DNA from: JAODBJ01 sp963782465
Lineage (GTDB): Bacteria; Actinomycetota; Acidimicrobiia; IMCC26256; PALSA-610
Length of the DNA stretch: 64,000 nucleotides
Assembly (NCBI GenBank): GCA_963782465.1
Contig: CAWAJR010000005.1
Span: 868,001 to 932,000, forward strand
Direction: 5' to 3'
Below are positions 35,479-43,910 of this stretch, piece by piece. The stretch's first letter is position 1, and the number at the start of each line of letters is the position of its first letter. The translations under genes were made by a program, and so were the position numbers. The notes below the pieces were generated by a model. It ran no database searches. It was not told where the DNA came from and was given only the letters and a program-made list of their open reading frames with translations.

Positions 35479-36722
35479 GACGCGCCTGCGAGCGCGCGCA
35501 CCACCGCGAACAGCACCCTCGCCCCGCGCGCCAGGTCGGCATCGTCGGTGTGCTCGGCCGGGTTGTGGCTGATCCCTTGCGCGCTGGGGACGAACACCAT
35601 GCCGGCCGGGCACAGGCGGGCGAGCATCTGCGCGTCGTGGCCCGCGCCGGACGGCATGCGCTTCACCGAGCAACCCAGGGCGCGCGCGGTTTCTTCGACG
35701 AGGGTCACGATTCCGTCGTCGAATGCGACGGGATCGAAGTCGGCCAGCGTCCGCAGCGCCACCGTCGCGCCCTCGGCGGCCGCGACCTCCTCGCAGTGGG
35801 CGCGAACCCGGGCCACCGCAGCGTGCAGCGTGTCCCGGTCGGTGTGGCGGAGGTCGATGGTGAACGTGGCGCGCGCCGCGACGACGTTCACCAGGTTCGG
35901 GTGGAGCGCGACACGGCCGACGGTGCCGACGAGCGGCGCGCCCATCTCGCGCGTGAGGTCGCGTACGAACACCGCGACCTGTGCGGCAACCAACGCGGCA
36001 TCGTGACGCATCGCCATCGGTGTGGTGCCGGCATGGTTCGACTGGCCGGTGACCGTCACCTCGGTCCACGAGATGCCCTGCACGCCGGTGACCGCACCGA
36101 TCTGCACGCCCTCGGCTTCGAGCACCGGGCCCTGCTCGATGTGCAGCTCGACGTAGGCGTGCGGCGCCCGGCCGGGGCACGGCGCGCTGCCCGCGTAGCC
36201 GATGCGTCGTAGCTCCTCGCCGAGCACCGCGCCGTCGACGCCGACGGTCGAGAGCGCGTCTTCCACCGCGAGGCCACCGGCGTACACGAGGCTGCCGAGC
36301 ATGTCGGGGTGGAAGCGCGCCCCTTCCTCGTCGGTGAAGAAGGTGACCGCGACCGGGCGTTCCGTGGCGACGTTGCCCGCGATCAAGGTTTCGAGCACTT
36401 CGACGCCCGCGAGCACACCGAGGCAGCCGTCGTAGATGCCGCCCGTCGCGACGGTGTCGATATGGCTGCCGATCATCACGGGCGGGTCGAACCGGTCGGC
36501 GGGCCAGGTCGCGGTGACGTTGCCGATCGCATCGATGTCGACTCTCGCGCCGAGGTCGTGCATCCAGGTGACGACGAGATCGCGCCCGGCGCGGTCGGCA
36601 TCGGTGAGCGCGAGCCGCGAGCACCCGCCGCCGTCGAGTGCGCCCAGCTCGGCGAGCGCGTCGAGCCGTGCCCGCAGGCGCGGGAACGACGGTGACACGT
36701 CGGTCTGATCGGTACCGGTCAT
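35475..36722 (-). CDS. Allantoate / N-carbamoyl-L-amino-acid amidohydrolase (M20 family)
   Basis: 415 residues. Binuclear metal motifs: GSHIDTVATGGIYDG, DEEGARFHPDMLGS and ELHIEQGPVLE; the C-terminal His is in PSGAGHDAQMLAR. The dimerisation domain is central. Allantoate amidohydrolase, ureidoglycolate-type hydrolase and carbamoyl-amino-acid hydrolase cannot be distinguished by eye, but the operon with a molybdenum hydroxylase points to purine-derived ureides. It starts 5 bp after the large subunit gene and overlaps the C-N hydrolase. Confidence 0.9.
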   Translation of the reverse strand: MTGTDQTDVSPSFPRLRARLDALAELGALDGGGCSRLALTDADRAGRDLVVTWMHDLGARVDIDAIGNVTATWPADRFDPPVMIGSHIDTVATGGIYDGCLGVLAGVEVLETLIAGNVATERPVAVTFFTDEEGARFHPDMLGSLVYAGGLAVEDALSTVGVDGAVLGEELRRIGYAGSAPCPGRAPHAYVELHIEQGPVLEAEGVQIGAVTGVQGISWTEVTVTGQSNHAGTTPMAMRHDAALVAAQVAVFVRDLTREMGAPLVGTVGRVALHPNLVNVVAARATFTIDLRHTDRDTLHAAVARVRAHCEEVAAAEGATVALRTLADFDPVAFDDGIVTLVEETARALGCSVKRMPSGAGHDAQMLARLCPAGMVFVPSAQGISHNPAEHTDDADLARGARVLFAVVRALAGAS

Positions 36723-36727
36723 CGCGG

Positions 36728-39004
36728 TCAAGGTTCGCGCGCCGTCCCGGCACCCGACACGTCTTCGGGCCGCACCGGCACGCGCGCGAGTGGCCGGCCC
36801 GTCGCGGCCCGGATCGCGGCGACGACGGCCGGGGTCGAGGAGATCGTCGGTGGTTCGCCCACGCCCTTCGCGCCGAACGGTGCGCCGGGCTCGGGTTGCT
36901 CGATCAACGTGATGTCGACGTCGGGCATGTCGAGCGTCGTCGGGATCAGGTAGTCGGTGAAACTCGCGTTGCGGATCTCGCCGTTCTCGACGACGAGCTC
37001 CTCCATGACCGCGAGGCCTACTCCCTGCGCGCACCCACCCTCGATCTGGCCCCGCACCTGCAACGGGTTCAACGTCCGCCCGACGTCTTGGGCGGTGGCC
37101 AGGTGCACGACGCGCACGAGGCCGAGCTCGGTGTCGACGTCGACGACGGCCCGGTGCGCGGCGCAGGCGAACGAAACGTGCGCGTGGCCCTGGCCGATGT
37201 GGTCGAGCGGGTGAGTCAGGCGGTGATGGAAGGCCTCGGTCGCCTCGAACGCGATGCCCGGCGCGGCGTCGGTGAGCGCGACGTCGAGGGCACCGTCGCC
37301 GGAACGAACCCGACCGTCGGCGAGGTCGAGCGTTTCGACGGTGAAACCCTCTCGAGTCGCGACGTGTTCGAGGAACCGGGCCCGCACCGCCCGGCATGCA
37401 CGTTCCACCGCGCCACCCGACATCATCGTCTGGCGGCTCGCCGACGTGGAACCGGCGGACTCGATCGACGCGGTCTCGGCCGGCGCGACGACGACTTCGT
37501 CGACACCGAGGATCGTGCGGCCGAACTGCTGTACGAGGGTCACGAAACCCTGCCCGACCTCGGCCGCCGCGCAGGTGATCGTCGCGACGCCATCGCGCAA
37601 GTGGCACCGCGCGACCGAACTGTCGTCGTAGCCCTCGGCGTACATCAGGTTCTTGAAGCCGACCGCGAACCCGGTCGCGCGGGTGACGTCGATGCCGTCG
37701 GTGGTGCGGCCCGCGCCACCGGGGCGGGCGAGCAGGTCGTCGGCGGCCGGCGGGGGCAGGGGCATGGCCGCGCAGGCACGGATCACCTCCGCCACCGGCA
37801 ACGTGCCGTCGATCCGCTGGCCGGTGATGAGTTCGTCTCCGGGCGCGAGCGCGTTGCGCAGTCGCAGCTCGATCGGGTCGATGCCGCAGGCCGCCGCGAG
37901 CTTGTCCATCTGGCTTTCGTGCGCGAAGCACACCTGCACCGCGCCGAAGCCGCGCATCGCGCCACACGGCGGGTTGTTGGTTCGCACTGCGAACGTGTCG
38001 ACGCTCGCGTTCGGTACGCGGTAGGGACCGGGCGAAAAACAGGCCGCGTTCGCGGCGACGTGATAACTCGACGACCGGTACGCACCACCGTCGAGCACGA
38101 TGCGTGCCTCGAAACTGACGATGGCACCCTCGGGTGTGGCGCTGTGGCGCATCCAGATGCGAGCCGGGTGACGGTGCACGTGGCCGAGGAACGACTCGCG
38201 CCGGCTGTACGCGAACTTCACCGGGCGGTCGGTACGGAGCGCGAGGAGGCATGCGTGGATGTGGAGGCTCACGTCCTCACGCGCGCCGAACGCACCGCCG
38301 ACCCCGCCGAGGGTGATGCGCACCTTGTCCGGCGGGAGGCCGAGGCACGTCGCGATCTGGTCGCGGTCGTTGTGGAGCCACTGCGTCGACACGATGAGGT
38401 CGACGCCGCCGTCGTCGGCCGGCAGCGCGAGCCCGGCTTCGGGCCCCATGAACGCCTGGTCCTGCATGCCGACCTCGTACGTTCCCTCGACCACGACCGG
38501 GCCGCGCGCCGCCGGGTCGCCGTGCCGGACCCGTAGTTGGCGGAACAGGTTCCCGTCGGGATGGAGCGGCGCGGCCGTGATCGCCGCCTCGGGGTCGGTG
38601 AGCGCGGGCGTCACGTCGTAGTCGACGACGATCGCCTCGCAGGCGATGCGCGCGGTTTCGGGGTGATCGGCCGCGACGGCCGCGACCGGTTCGCCGGCGT
38701 AGCGCACGACATCGTCGGCGAACACCGGCTGGTCGGCGAGCTCGAGGCCGTAGCGGTTGCGGCCCTCGAGATCTTCGGCCGTGAGCACGGCGGCGACGCC
38801 GCGGATCGCGAGCGCCGCGCTCGTGTCGATCGAGCGGACCCGCGCCGACGCGTGAGGCGACCGGAGCGTCCGTCCCCAAAGCATGCCGTCGCCCCAAAGG
38901 TCGTTGGCGAACGCGAACTCGCCCCGGACCTTCGGGACGCCATCGGGACGGATCGCGGCGTCGCCGACCCGGCCGCCCACCGGCGACTCGACGTACGTCG
39001 TCAC
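36728..39004 (-). CDS. Xanthine dehydrogenase-type molybdenum-binding subunit (set 1)
   Basis: 758 residues. It has the a/b hammerhead domain, then the molybdopterin domain with GGVGGAFGAREDVS, GAMRGFGAVQ (Moco loop with Arg), GVGLAVMEELVV and the catalytic Glu region FGAKGVGEPPT. It hydroxylates a heterocycle using water oxygen; xanthine or hypoxanthine is plausible beside adenine deaminase, but nicotinate-like substrates are not excluded. GTG 39004 overlaps the FeS subunit stop. Confidence 0.92.
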   Translation of the reverse strand: MTTYVESPVGGRVGDAAIRPDGVPKVRGEFAFANDLWGDGMLWGRTLRSPHASARVRSIDTSAALAIRGVAAVLTAEDLEGRNRYGLELADQPVFADDVVRYAGEPVAAVAADHPETARIACEAIVVDYDVTPALTDPEAAITAAPLHPDGNLFRQLRVRHGDPAARGPVVVEGTYEVGMQDQAFMGPEAGLALPADDGGVDLIVSTQWLHNDRDQIATCLGLPPDKVRITLGGVGGAFGAREDVSLHIHACLLALRTDRPVKFAYSRRESFLGHVHRHPARIWMRHSATPEGAIVSFEARIVLDGGAYRSSSYHVAANAACFSPGPYRVPNASVDTFAVRTNNPPCGAMRGFGAVQVCFAHESQMDKLAAACGIDPIELRLRNALAPGDELITGQRIDGTLPVAEVIRACAAMPLPPPAADDLLARPGGAGRTTDGIDVTRATGFAVGFKNLMYAEGYDDSSVARCHLRDGVATITCAAAEVGQGFVTLVQQFGRTILGVDEVVVAPAETASIESAGSTSASRQTMMSGGAVERACRAVRARFLEHVATREGFTVETLDLADGRVRSGDGALDVALTDAAPGIAFEATEAFHHRLTHPLDHIGQGHAHVSFACAAHRAVVDVDTELGLVRVVHLATAQDVGRTLNPLQVRGQIEGGCAQGVGLAVMEELVVENGEIRNASFTDYLIPTTLDMPDVDITLIEQPEPGAPFGAKGVGEPPTISSTPAVVAAIRAATGRPLARVPVRPEDVSGAGTAREP

Positions 39005-39477
39005 GCGCCGGCCCGCCGCGCCGCGGCGGTGACCGCGGCGAGCACTCGCCCGTAGCCGGTGCACCGGCACAGGTTGCCCGACAACGCCTCGCGGATCGCG
39101 AGGTCGCCCGCGCCCGGGTCGCGGGCGAGAAGGTCGTGGACCGCCATCACGAGCCCCGGTGTACAGAACCCGCACTGCACCGCACCCTCGTCGACGAAGG
39201 CGCGTTGCACGCCGTTGAGTTCATAGTGCTCGGGTGACTGCAGGCCTTCGGGCGTGACGATCTCGCTCCCGGTCACGCTGCGAGCAAGCACCAGGCACGC
39301 GCACACGAGCGTGCCGTCGACGAGCACGGAGCACGCGCCGCACTCGCCCTGTTCGCACGCGGCCTTCGCCGCGGGGAGACCGAGTCGTTCCCGCAGCACG
39401 TACAGGAGGTTCTCGCCGTCCCACGCGTCGACGATGTCGTGCTCGGCACCGTTGACCCGGAGCGTGTAGCCGGTCAT
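39001..39477 (-). CDS. Xanthine dehydrogenase-type [2Fe-2S] subunit (set 1)
   Basis: 158 residues with both cluster motifs: CEQGECGACSVLVDG with a further Cys in LVCAC (plant-type), and CGFCTPG with CRCTGY (helical domain). It passes electrons from molybdopterin to FAD. ATGA overlap with the FAD subunit gene and GTGA overlap with the large subunit gene fix both ends. Confidence 0.95.
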   Translation of the reverse strand: MTGYTLRVNGAEHDIVDAWDGENLLYVLRERLGLPAAKAACEQGECGACSVLVDGTLVCACLVLARSVTGSEIVTPEGLQSPEHYELNGVQRAFVDEGAVQCGFCTPGLVMAVHDLLARDPGAGDLAIREALSGNLCRCTGYGRVLAAVTAAARRAGA

Positions 39478-40322
39478 GCGAGGGAGCGCCGCAACGCCCG
39501 GCGCGCGAGCACCTCGACTGCGTGCTCGCGGTAGCGCGCGGTGCTGCGATGATCGTCGATGGCGTGCACCTCGGCCGCAACCCGGCGGGCGAAGCCGTCG
39601 AGGTCGGATGGGTCGGAGACCGCGATCGCGCCCTCGCTCCACGCCAGCCGGCCCGCGAGCCACGCGGCGGCCGAGTCGGCCGTCAACGGCGTCGGGCCGA
39701 CCGACCCGAGGCCGATGCCGACCCGGTGGGCGTCGAAGTCGACGGAGAGCGCGACCGATGCGACCGCGATCACCATCGCGTTCCGGGTGCCGACCTTGAG
39801 GTAATCCTGCGGACCCCGACGAATTGGGACGCGGATCGCGGTGACCAACTCGCCGGCGGCGAGCGCGGTGCGTTTCGGGCCGACGAGGAATTCGCGGAGC
39901 GGAACGTCGCGACCACCGTCGCGGCCGATCACCGCGACGGAAGCGCCGAGTGCGAGGAGTACGGGGAGGGTGTCGCCCGCCGGTGATGCCGTCGCGACGT
40001 TCCCGCCGATCGTGCCGGCGTTGCGGATCTGGGGCGAGCCCACGGTGCGGGCGGCCGCCGCGAGCGCGGGCGCGTACGCCGCGAGCCGCGGATCGAGCAG
40101 CTCGGTATAGGTGACGGCCGCGCCGACCACCAGCATGTCGTCCTCGACCGTCCAACCCCGCAGCGCGTCGAGGTCGCGGACGCAGATGACGTCGTCGGGC
40201 CGCCGCCGGTCTTCGTTGACGTCGACCATGAGGTCGGTACCGCCGGCGAGCAGCGCCGCGCCGGGTGCCCGGGTGAGCGCCGCGAGTGCTTCCTCGAGCG
40301 TCGTCGGCACCAGCACGGCCAT
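39474..40322 (-). CDS. Xanthine dehydrogenase-type FAD subunit (set 1)
   Basis: 282 residues of the CoxM/XdhB family. FAD motifs are LLAGGTDLMVDV near 24-35 and GTIGGNVATASPAGDTLP near 103-120. It is first gene of the operon 40322-34564. A 17-bp operator (40343-40359) ends 20 bp before the ATG, and its minus-strand reading gives TTGACA, a possible -35 box. Confidence 0.93.
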   Translation of the reverse strand: MAVLVPTTLEEALAALTRAPGAALLAGGTDLMVDVNEDRRRPDDVICVRDLDALRGWTVEDDMLVVGAAVTYTELLDPRLAAYAPALAAAARTVGSPQIRNAGTIGGNVATASPAGDTLPVLLALGASVAVIGRDGGRDVPLREFLVGPKRTALAAGELVTAIRVPIRRGPQDYLKVGTRNAMVIAVASVALSVDFDAHRVGIGLGSVGPTPLTADSAAAWLAGRLAWSEGAIAVSDPSDLDGFARRVAAEVHAIDDHRSTARYREHAVEVLARRALRRSLA

Positions 40323-40342
40323 GGCGCCAGCTTCGGCGCCGA

Positions 40343-40359
40343 TTCAACAAAATGTCAAC
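40343..40359 (-). promoter_or_regulatory. Island operator, xanthine dehydrogenase operon copy
   Basis: TTCAACA-AAA-TGTCAAC, 15 of 17 defined by the consensus TTCAACANNNTGTTGAA. Read on the minus strand it is GTTGACA-TTT-TGTTGAA, and its first base is 37 bp before the ATG, exactly as at 42535. Confidence 0.7.
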
Positions 40360-40392
40360 GCGGAGCCGTGAAGGCTTTGTGAACCGGTTGTT

Positions 40393-40623
40393 TCACGACC
40401 TTGTGACCTGCACCGATACGCGGGTCGCGCCGGCGCTCACCGAGGCACGGACGATGTCGTCGACCGCGTCGAGGATCGCGACCGCGTCGCCGGTGACGCC
40501 ACTCCCGAACGGCCCGAAGTCGACGTCGAACCCGTGCGCGCGTGCGGCCTCGACCGCGGCGAGCACGTGCGGGCCGGGTTCGCCATCGACGAACGGCTCG
40601 ACGGTGAATTCGACCCGCAGCAT
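40393..40623 (-). CDS. Thiamine-binding protein-like (MTH1187/YkoF family)
   Basis: 76 residues. LRVEFTVEPFVDGEPGPHV followed by a helix, then GPFGSGVTG, is the pattern of the single-domain thiamine-binding proteins of the MTH1187/YqgV group. The usual length is about 95-100, so this is short. ATG 40623 is preferred; the TTG at 40644 would nearly touch the divergent gene. A role in thiamine or thiazole handling, or pyrimidine-like ligand binding, is possible beside hydantoinase. Confidence 0.65.
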   Translation of the reverse strand: MLRVEFTVEPFVDGEPGPHVLAAVEAARAHGFDVDFGPFGSGVTGDAVAILDAVDDIVRASVSAGATRVSVQVTRS

Positions 40624-40646
40624 CACGTCACGCCACCCTAACAACC

Positions 40647-42029
40647 GTGCTCCTCGCCGGTGGGACGCTGATCGACGTCGACGGTGAACGCGCCGCCGAC
40701 GTACGCATCGGTGCCGACGGCCGGGTGGCCGAGGTCGCGGCCTCGATCGCGGCAGGTGAGCACGAGACCGTCGTCGACTGCCGCGGCCGGCTCGTGGTGC
40801 CGGGTGGTGTCGACGTCCACACCCACATGCACCTCCCGGTCGGCGCGGTACGCGTGAGCGACGACTTCGACACCGGCACTCGCGCCGCGGCGATCGGTGG
40901 CACGACGACGGTGATCGACTATGTCACCGCCTACCGCGGCGAAGACCCGCTCGCCGCGCTGGCGACGTGGCGGCAATGGGCGGCGCCGGCGTGCGTCGAC
41001 TACGGCCTCCACATGACGTTCACCGAACGCGTCCCCGAACGAGTCATCGCCGAGTGCGTCGCCGCCGGAGTGACGTCGTTCAAGCTCTACATGGCGTACC
41101 CGGAACTGCTGCAAGTCGACGACGACGTCATCGTCGAGGTGATGTTCGCGGCGACGCGTCACGGCGGTCTCGTCACCCTGCACTGCGAGAACGGCGGCGC
41201 GATCGAGGCGTTGCGCCGTCGCGCGCTGGCCGAGGGGCGCACCGGCGTGATCGAGCACGCGAACACGAGGCCCGCGATCCTCGAAGCGGAGGCCGTGACC
41301 CGTGCCGCGGCACTCGCCGAAGTGGCGGGCGCATCGTTGTACGTCGTGCACCTCTCGTCGGCGCCGGCGCTCGCCGCGGTGCGGGAGGCCCGGGAACGAG
41401 GGGTCGACGTCGCCGCCGAAACGTGCCCCCAGTACCTCTACCTCGACACCGCCCGCCTCACGCGACCCGACGGTGAGTCGTACGTGTGCACGCCGCCGTT
41501 GCGCGACCCGTGGCATGTCGAGGAGCTGTGGGAAGGCCTCGCGACGGGCGCGGTCCAGACCGTCGCGACCGACCACTGTCCTTTCACGGTGGCCGACCGC
41601 CGTGCCGGCGTGCGGGCGCGACCGGGCGGCTGGGTCGACTTCACGGAGGTGCCCGGCGGCCTGCCCGGTATCGAAACGCGCATGGGCCTCGTGTGGGAAG
41701 GCGTCACCGCGGGCCGGATCACCGCCGCCGACTGGGTGCGGCTGTGCGCGGAGGCACCGGCGCGCACGTTCGGCTGCTGGCCCGAGAAGGGCAACCTGCG
41801 GGTCGGCGCCGATGCCGACGTCGTCGTCTGGGACCCGAGCCTCACCCATTCGCTGGCGGCGCGCTCGTTGCACATGGCCGTCGACCATTCACCGTACGAA
41901 GACATGACGGTTTCGGGTTGGCCCGCGCTCGTCTTGTCGCGTGGCGAGGTGATCGCGCGCGACGGCTCCTACGTCGGTGAACCGCGCCGCGGCCGATACC
42001 TCGCCCGCCACCCCCATGCCGGGTTGTGA
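40647..42029 (+). CDS. D-hydantoinase/dihydropyrimidinase (allantoinase-like)
   Basis: 460 residues. Binuclear metal site: His58 and His60 (VHTHMH), carbamylated Lys146 (SFKLYMAY), LHCENGG, VVHLSS and the Asp in ATDHCPF. It opens cyclic amides such as dihydropyrimidines, hydantoin or allantoin, giving carbamoyl products for the two downstream-acting hydrolases of the convergent operon. GTG 40647. The C-terminus and stop are encoded inside hairpin copy B. Confidence 0.92.
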   Translation: MLLAGGTLIDVDGERAADVRIGADGRVAEVAASIAAGEHETVVDCRGRLVVPGGVDVHTHMHLPVGAVRVSDDFDTGTRAAAIGGTTTVIDYVTAYRGEDPLAALATWRQWAAPACVDYGLHMTFTERVPERVIAECVAAGVTSFKLYMAYPELLQVDDDVIVEVMFAATRHGGLVTLHCENGGAIEALRRRALAEGRTGVIEHANTRPAILEAEAVTRAAALAEVAGASLYVVHLSSAPALAAVREARERGVDVAAETCPQYLYLDTARLTRPDGESYVCTPPLRDPWHVEELWEGLATGAVQTVATDHCPFTVADRRAGVRARPGGWVDFTEVPGGLPGIETRMGLVWEGVTAGRITAADWVRLCAEAPARTFGCWPEKGNLRVGADADVVVWDPSLTHSLAARSLHMAVDHSPYEDMTVSGWPALVLSRGEVIARDGSYVGEPRRGRYLARHPHAGL

Positions 42030-42071
42030 GCGTTGTACCCCCGTACGGGCGCATAACCCTCACAACCCGGC
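42018..42071. terminator. Bidirectional hairpin, copy B of a repeated element
   Basis: Perfect 13-bp arms GCCGGGTTGTGAG (42018-42030) and CTCACAACCCGGC (42059-42071), with inner CCCGTACGGG. It lies between convergent hydantoinase and HTH_22 genes; the hydantoinase stop is in the left arm. Related to copy A at 34527-34570 in opposite orientation. Confidence 0.7.
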
Positions 42072-42079
42072 AGGGGGGG

Positions 42080-42439
42080 TCAGGCTTCGGCGGCGTTGAG
42101 ATAGTTGTAGATCGTGAAGCGGCTGACGCCCATCGCGTCGGCGACGCACTCCACCGATTTGCGCAACGCGAACGCGCCCCGTTCGCCGAGCAACTGCACC
42201 GCGCGCTGTTTGTCTTCGCGCGTGAGCTCGGCGAGCGAAGAGCCGAGTTCGGTTTCGACCGCCGAGATCATGCGATCGAGTGTGCCTTGCACTCCCGGGA
42301 GCCGGAGACCGCCGACCAGTGCGCCTTCCCAGTGCAACGGGATGTCGCCCGCGGCCAGCTCTTTCGTCGCGATGAGTTCTGCACCCAGCGCCTCCGCGAC
42401 CGGTTCGAGCGCGACGAGCAGTGGGTGGCGGCGGACCAT
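42080..42439 (-). CDS. HTH_22 (YheO/DauR-type) transcriptional regulator
   Basis: 119 residues. The C-terminal half, LTREDKQRAVQLLGERGAF followed by VADAMGVSRFTIYNYLN, matches the HTH_22 domain of YheO/DauR regulators. The N-terminal half is short and lacks a full PAS-like YheO domain. ATG 42439 is used, since no alternative start exists until far upstream. It is divergent from the amidohydrolase gene, with an island operator between them, making it the best candidate for the island regulator. Confidence 0.8.
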   Translation of the reverse strand: MVRRHPLLVALEPVAEALGAELIATKELAAGDIPLHWEGALVGGLRLPGVQGTLDRMISAVETELGSSLAELTREDKQRAVQLLGERGAFALRKSVECVADAMGVSRFTIYNYLNAAEA

Positions 42440-42534
42440 GTCGTTGAGAACGTAGCGAATCGTGCCGAAGGCGTGGGGCGGCGCCGAGCCGGGCCTCGAG
42501 CTACGTAACGGCTCTGTGAACTGGCCCCGCCCGC

Positions 42535-42551
42535 GTTGACAGTTTGTTGAA
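42535..42551 (+). promoter_or_regulatory. Island operator, amidohydrolase copy
   Basis: GTTGACA-GTT-TGTTGAA, embedding a TTGACA -35 box; first base 37 bp before ATG 42572. Sequence and spacing match the copy at 40343-40359, including CGAAG at the position of a -10 element. Confidence 0.75.
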
Positions 42552-42571
42552 CGCGCGGCGAAGGTCGAGGG

Positions 42572-43910
42572 ATGCGAACGGTGATCCGGAACGGCATCGT
42601 GCTCCCCATGGCGCGCCCGGGTGAAGCGCTCGACCCCGGTTCGGTCCTGATCGACGGCAGCGGCATCGTCGCTGTCGGCGCGGTCGAAGCCATCGATCGC
42701 GACCCGCGAGCCGAGGGCGCCACGGTCGTCGATGCCACGAACCACGCCGTGGTGCCCGGATTGCACAACTGCCATCTGCATTCCGGTCTCCTGCGCGGTA
42801 CCGCCGAGTCGAAGTCGTTGTGGGACTGGTTGAAGGCCTACGTCGACCCGGCCCACCGGGCCCTCCCCCGAGATCGCGCGGGCGGCATCACGCCAGTGCT
42901 ACGCCGAAGCGTTGCTCGGCGGTACGACGTCGGTGATGGACATGTGGCGGTTCATGGAAGGATCGGCCGAGGTCGCGGAGGCGCTCGGTATCCGCGCGAC
43001 GCTCGTTCCCTACGTTGCCGACGAGGAGGGCTTCGACTACTTCGAGACCCTCGCCACCAACCGCGCGCTGCTCGAAGCCCACCATGAAGCCGCGAGTGGC
43101 CGGGTGCGCGCCTGGGTCGGCCTCGAACACCTGATGTATTGCACCGAGCAGTGTTTTCGCGACGGGGCCGCGCTCGCGGAGGAGTTCGAGACGGGGCTGC
43201 ACACGCACTCGTCGGAGTCGCGCTGGGAAGTGGAGGAAGCGCAACGGTTGTGGGGGAAACGGCCGATCGAAGTGTTCGCCGACCGCGGCGTGCTGTCCGA
43301 CCACACCGTTGTCGCGCACTGCGTGTGGCTCGACGATCATGAGATCGAGCTGCTCGCCCGCTCGGGCACGTCGGTCGCGCACTGCCCGTGCTCCAACATG
43401 AAGTTGGCTTCCGGCCCGGCCCGCATCTCCGATTTGCGCGCGGCCGGCGTCGCGGTCGGCATCGGCAGCGACGGTGAGAAGGAGAACAACAACCTCGACC
43501 TGTTCGAGGAGATGAAATTCGCCTCCCTCCTGCAGAAGGTCACCTCCCTCGACCCGACCACCGGCGACCCGTGGGACATCCTCACCATCGCCACCAGCGA
43601 GGGCGCGACCGCGCTCGGGCTCGGCGCGCTCACGGGCACGTTGGAGGCGGGGAAGCGGGCCGATGTCGTCACCGTCGACCTGACCGGACTGCACACCACA
43701 CCGCTGCTGCACGGTTCCGACTTCAACGCCGTCGCCCATCTCGTGTTCTCGGCGTCGGCGCACGACGTTCGCGACGTGTGGGTCGACGGTGAACGCCTGT
43801 TGGTGTCGGGAACACCGACCACCTTCGATGTCGCGCAGGTGCGCGACGAGGCGCAAGCCGCCGCCGAAGAGTTGTTCGCGCGCCGGGCGGCGCTGCTCGC
43901 GACTGCGTGA
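42572..43910 (+). pseudogene. Amidohydrolase (AtzA/guanine deaminase-like), one frameshift
   Basis: Repaired, about 445 residues. Frame one gives the metal motif HNCHLHSGLLRG and stops making sense after AYVDPAHRAL; the other frame resumes PEIARAASRQCYAEALLGG and continues with HTHSSESRWEVEE, VAHCPCSNMKLASG and the metal Asp in GIGSDGEKENN. Removing one C from the CCCCC run at 42865-42869 rejoins the frames. It would deaminate or dechlorinate an aminated heterocycle (S-adenosylhomocysteine- or guanine-type). It carries the island operator upstream and overlaps the next gene by 4 bp. Confidence 0.88.

Noticed and set aside
34527..42071. CRISPR-type repeats from the two similar palindromes
   Set aside because: Only two copies, 7.5 kb apart, in opposite orientation, no spacers and no cas genes.
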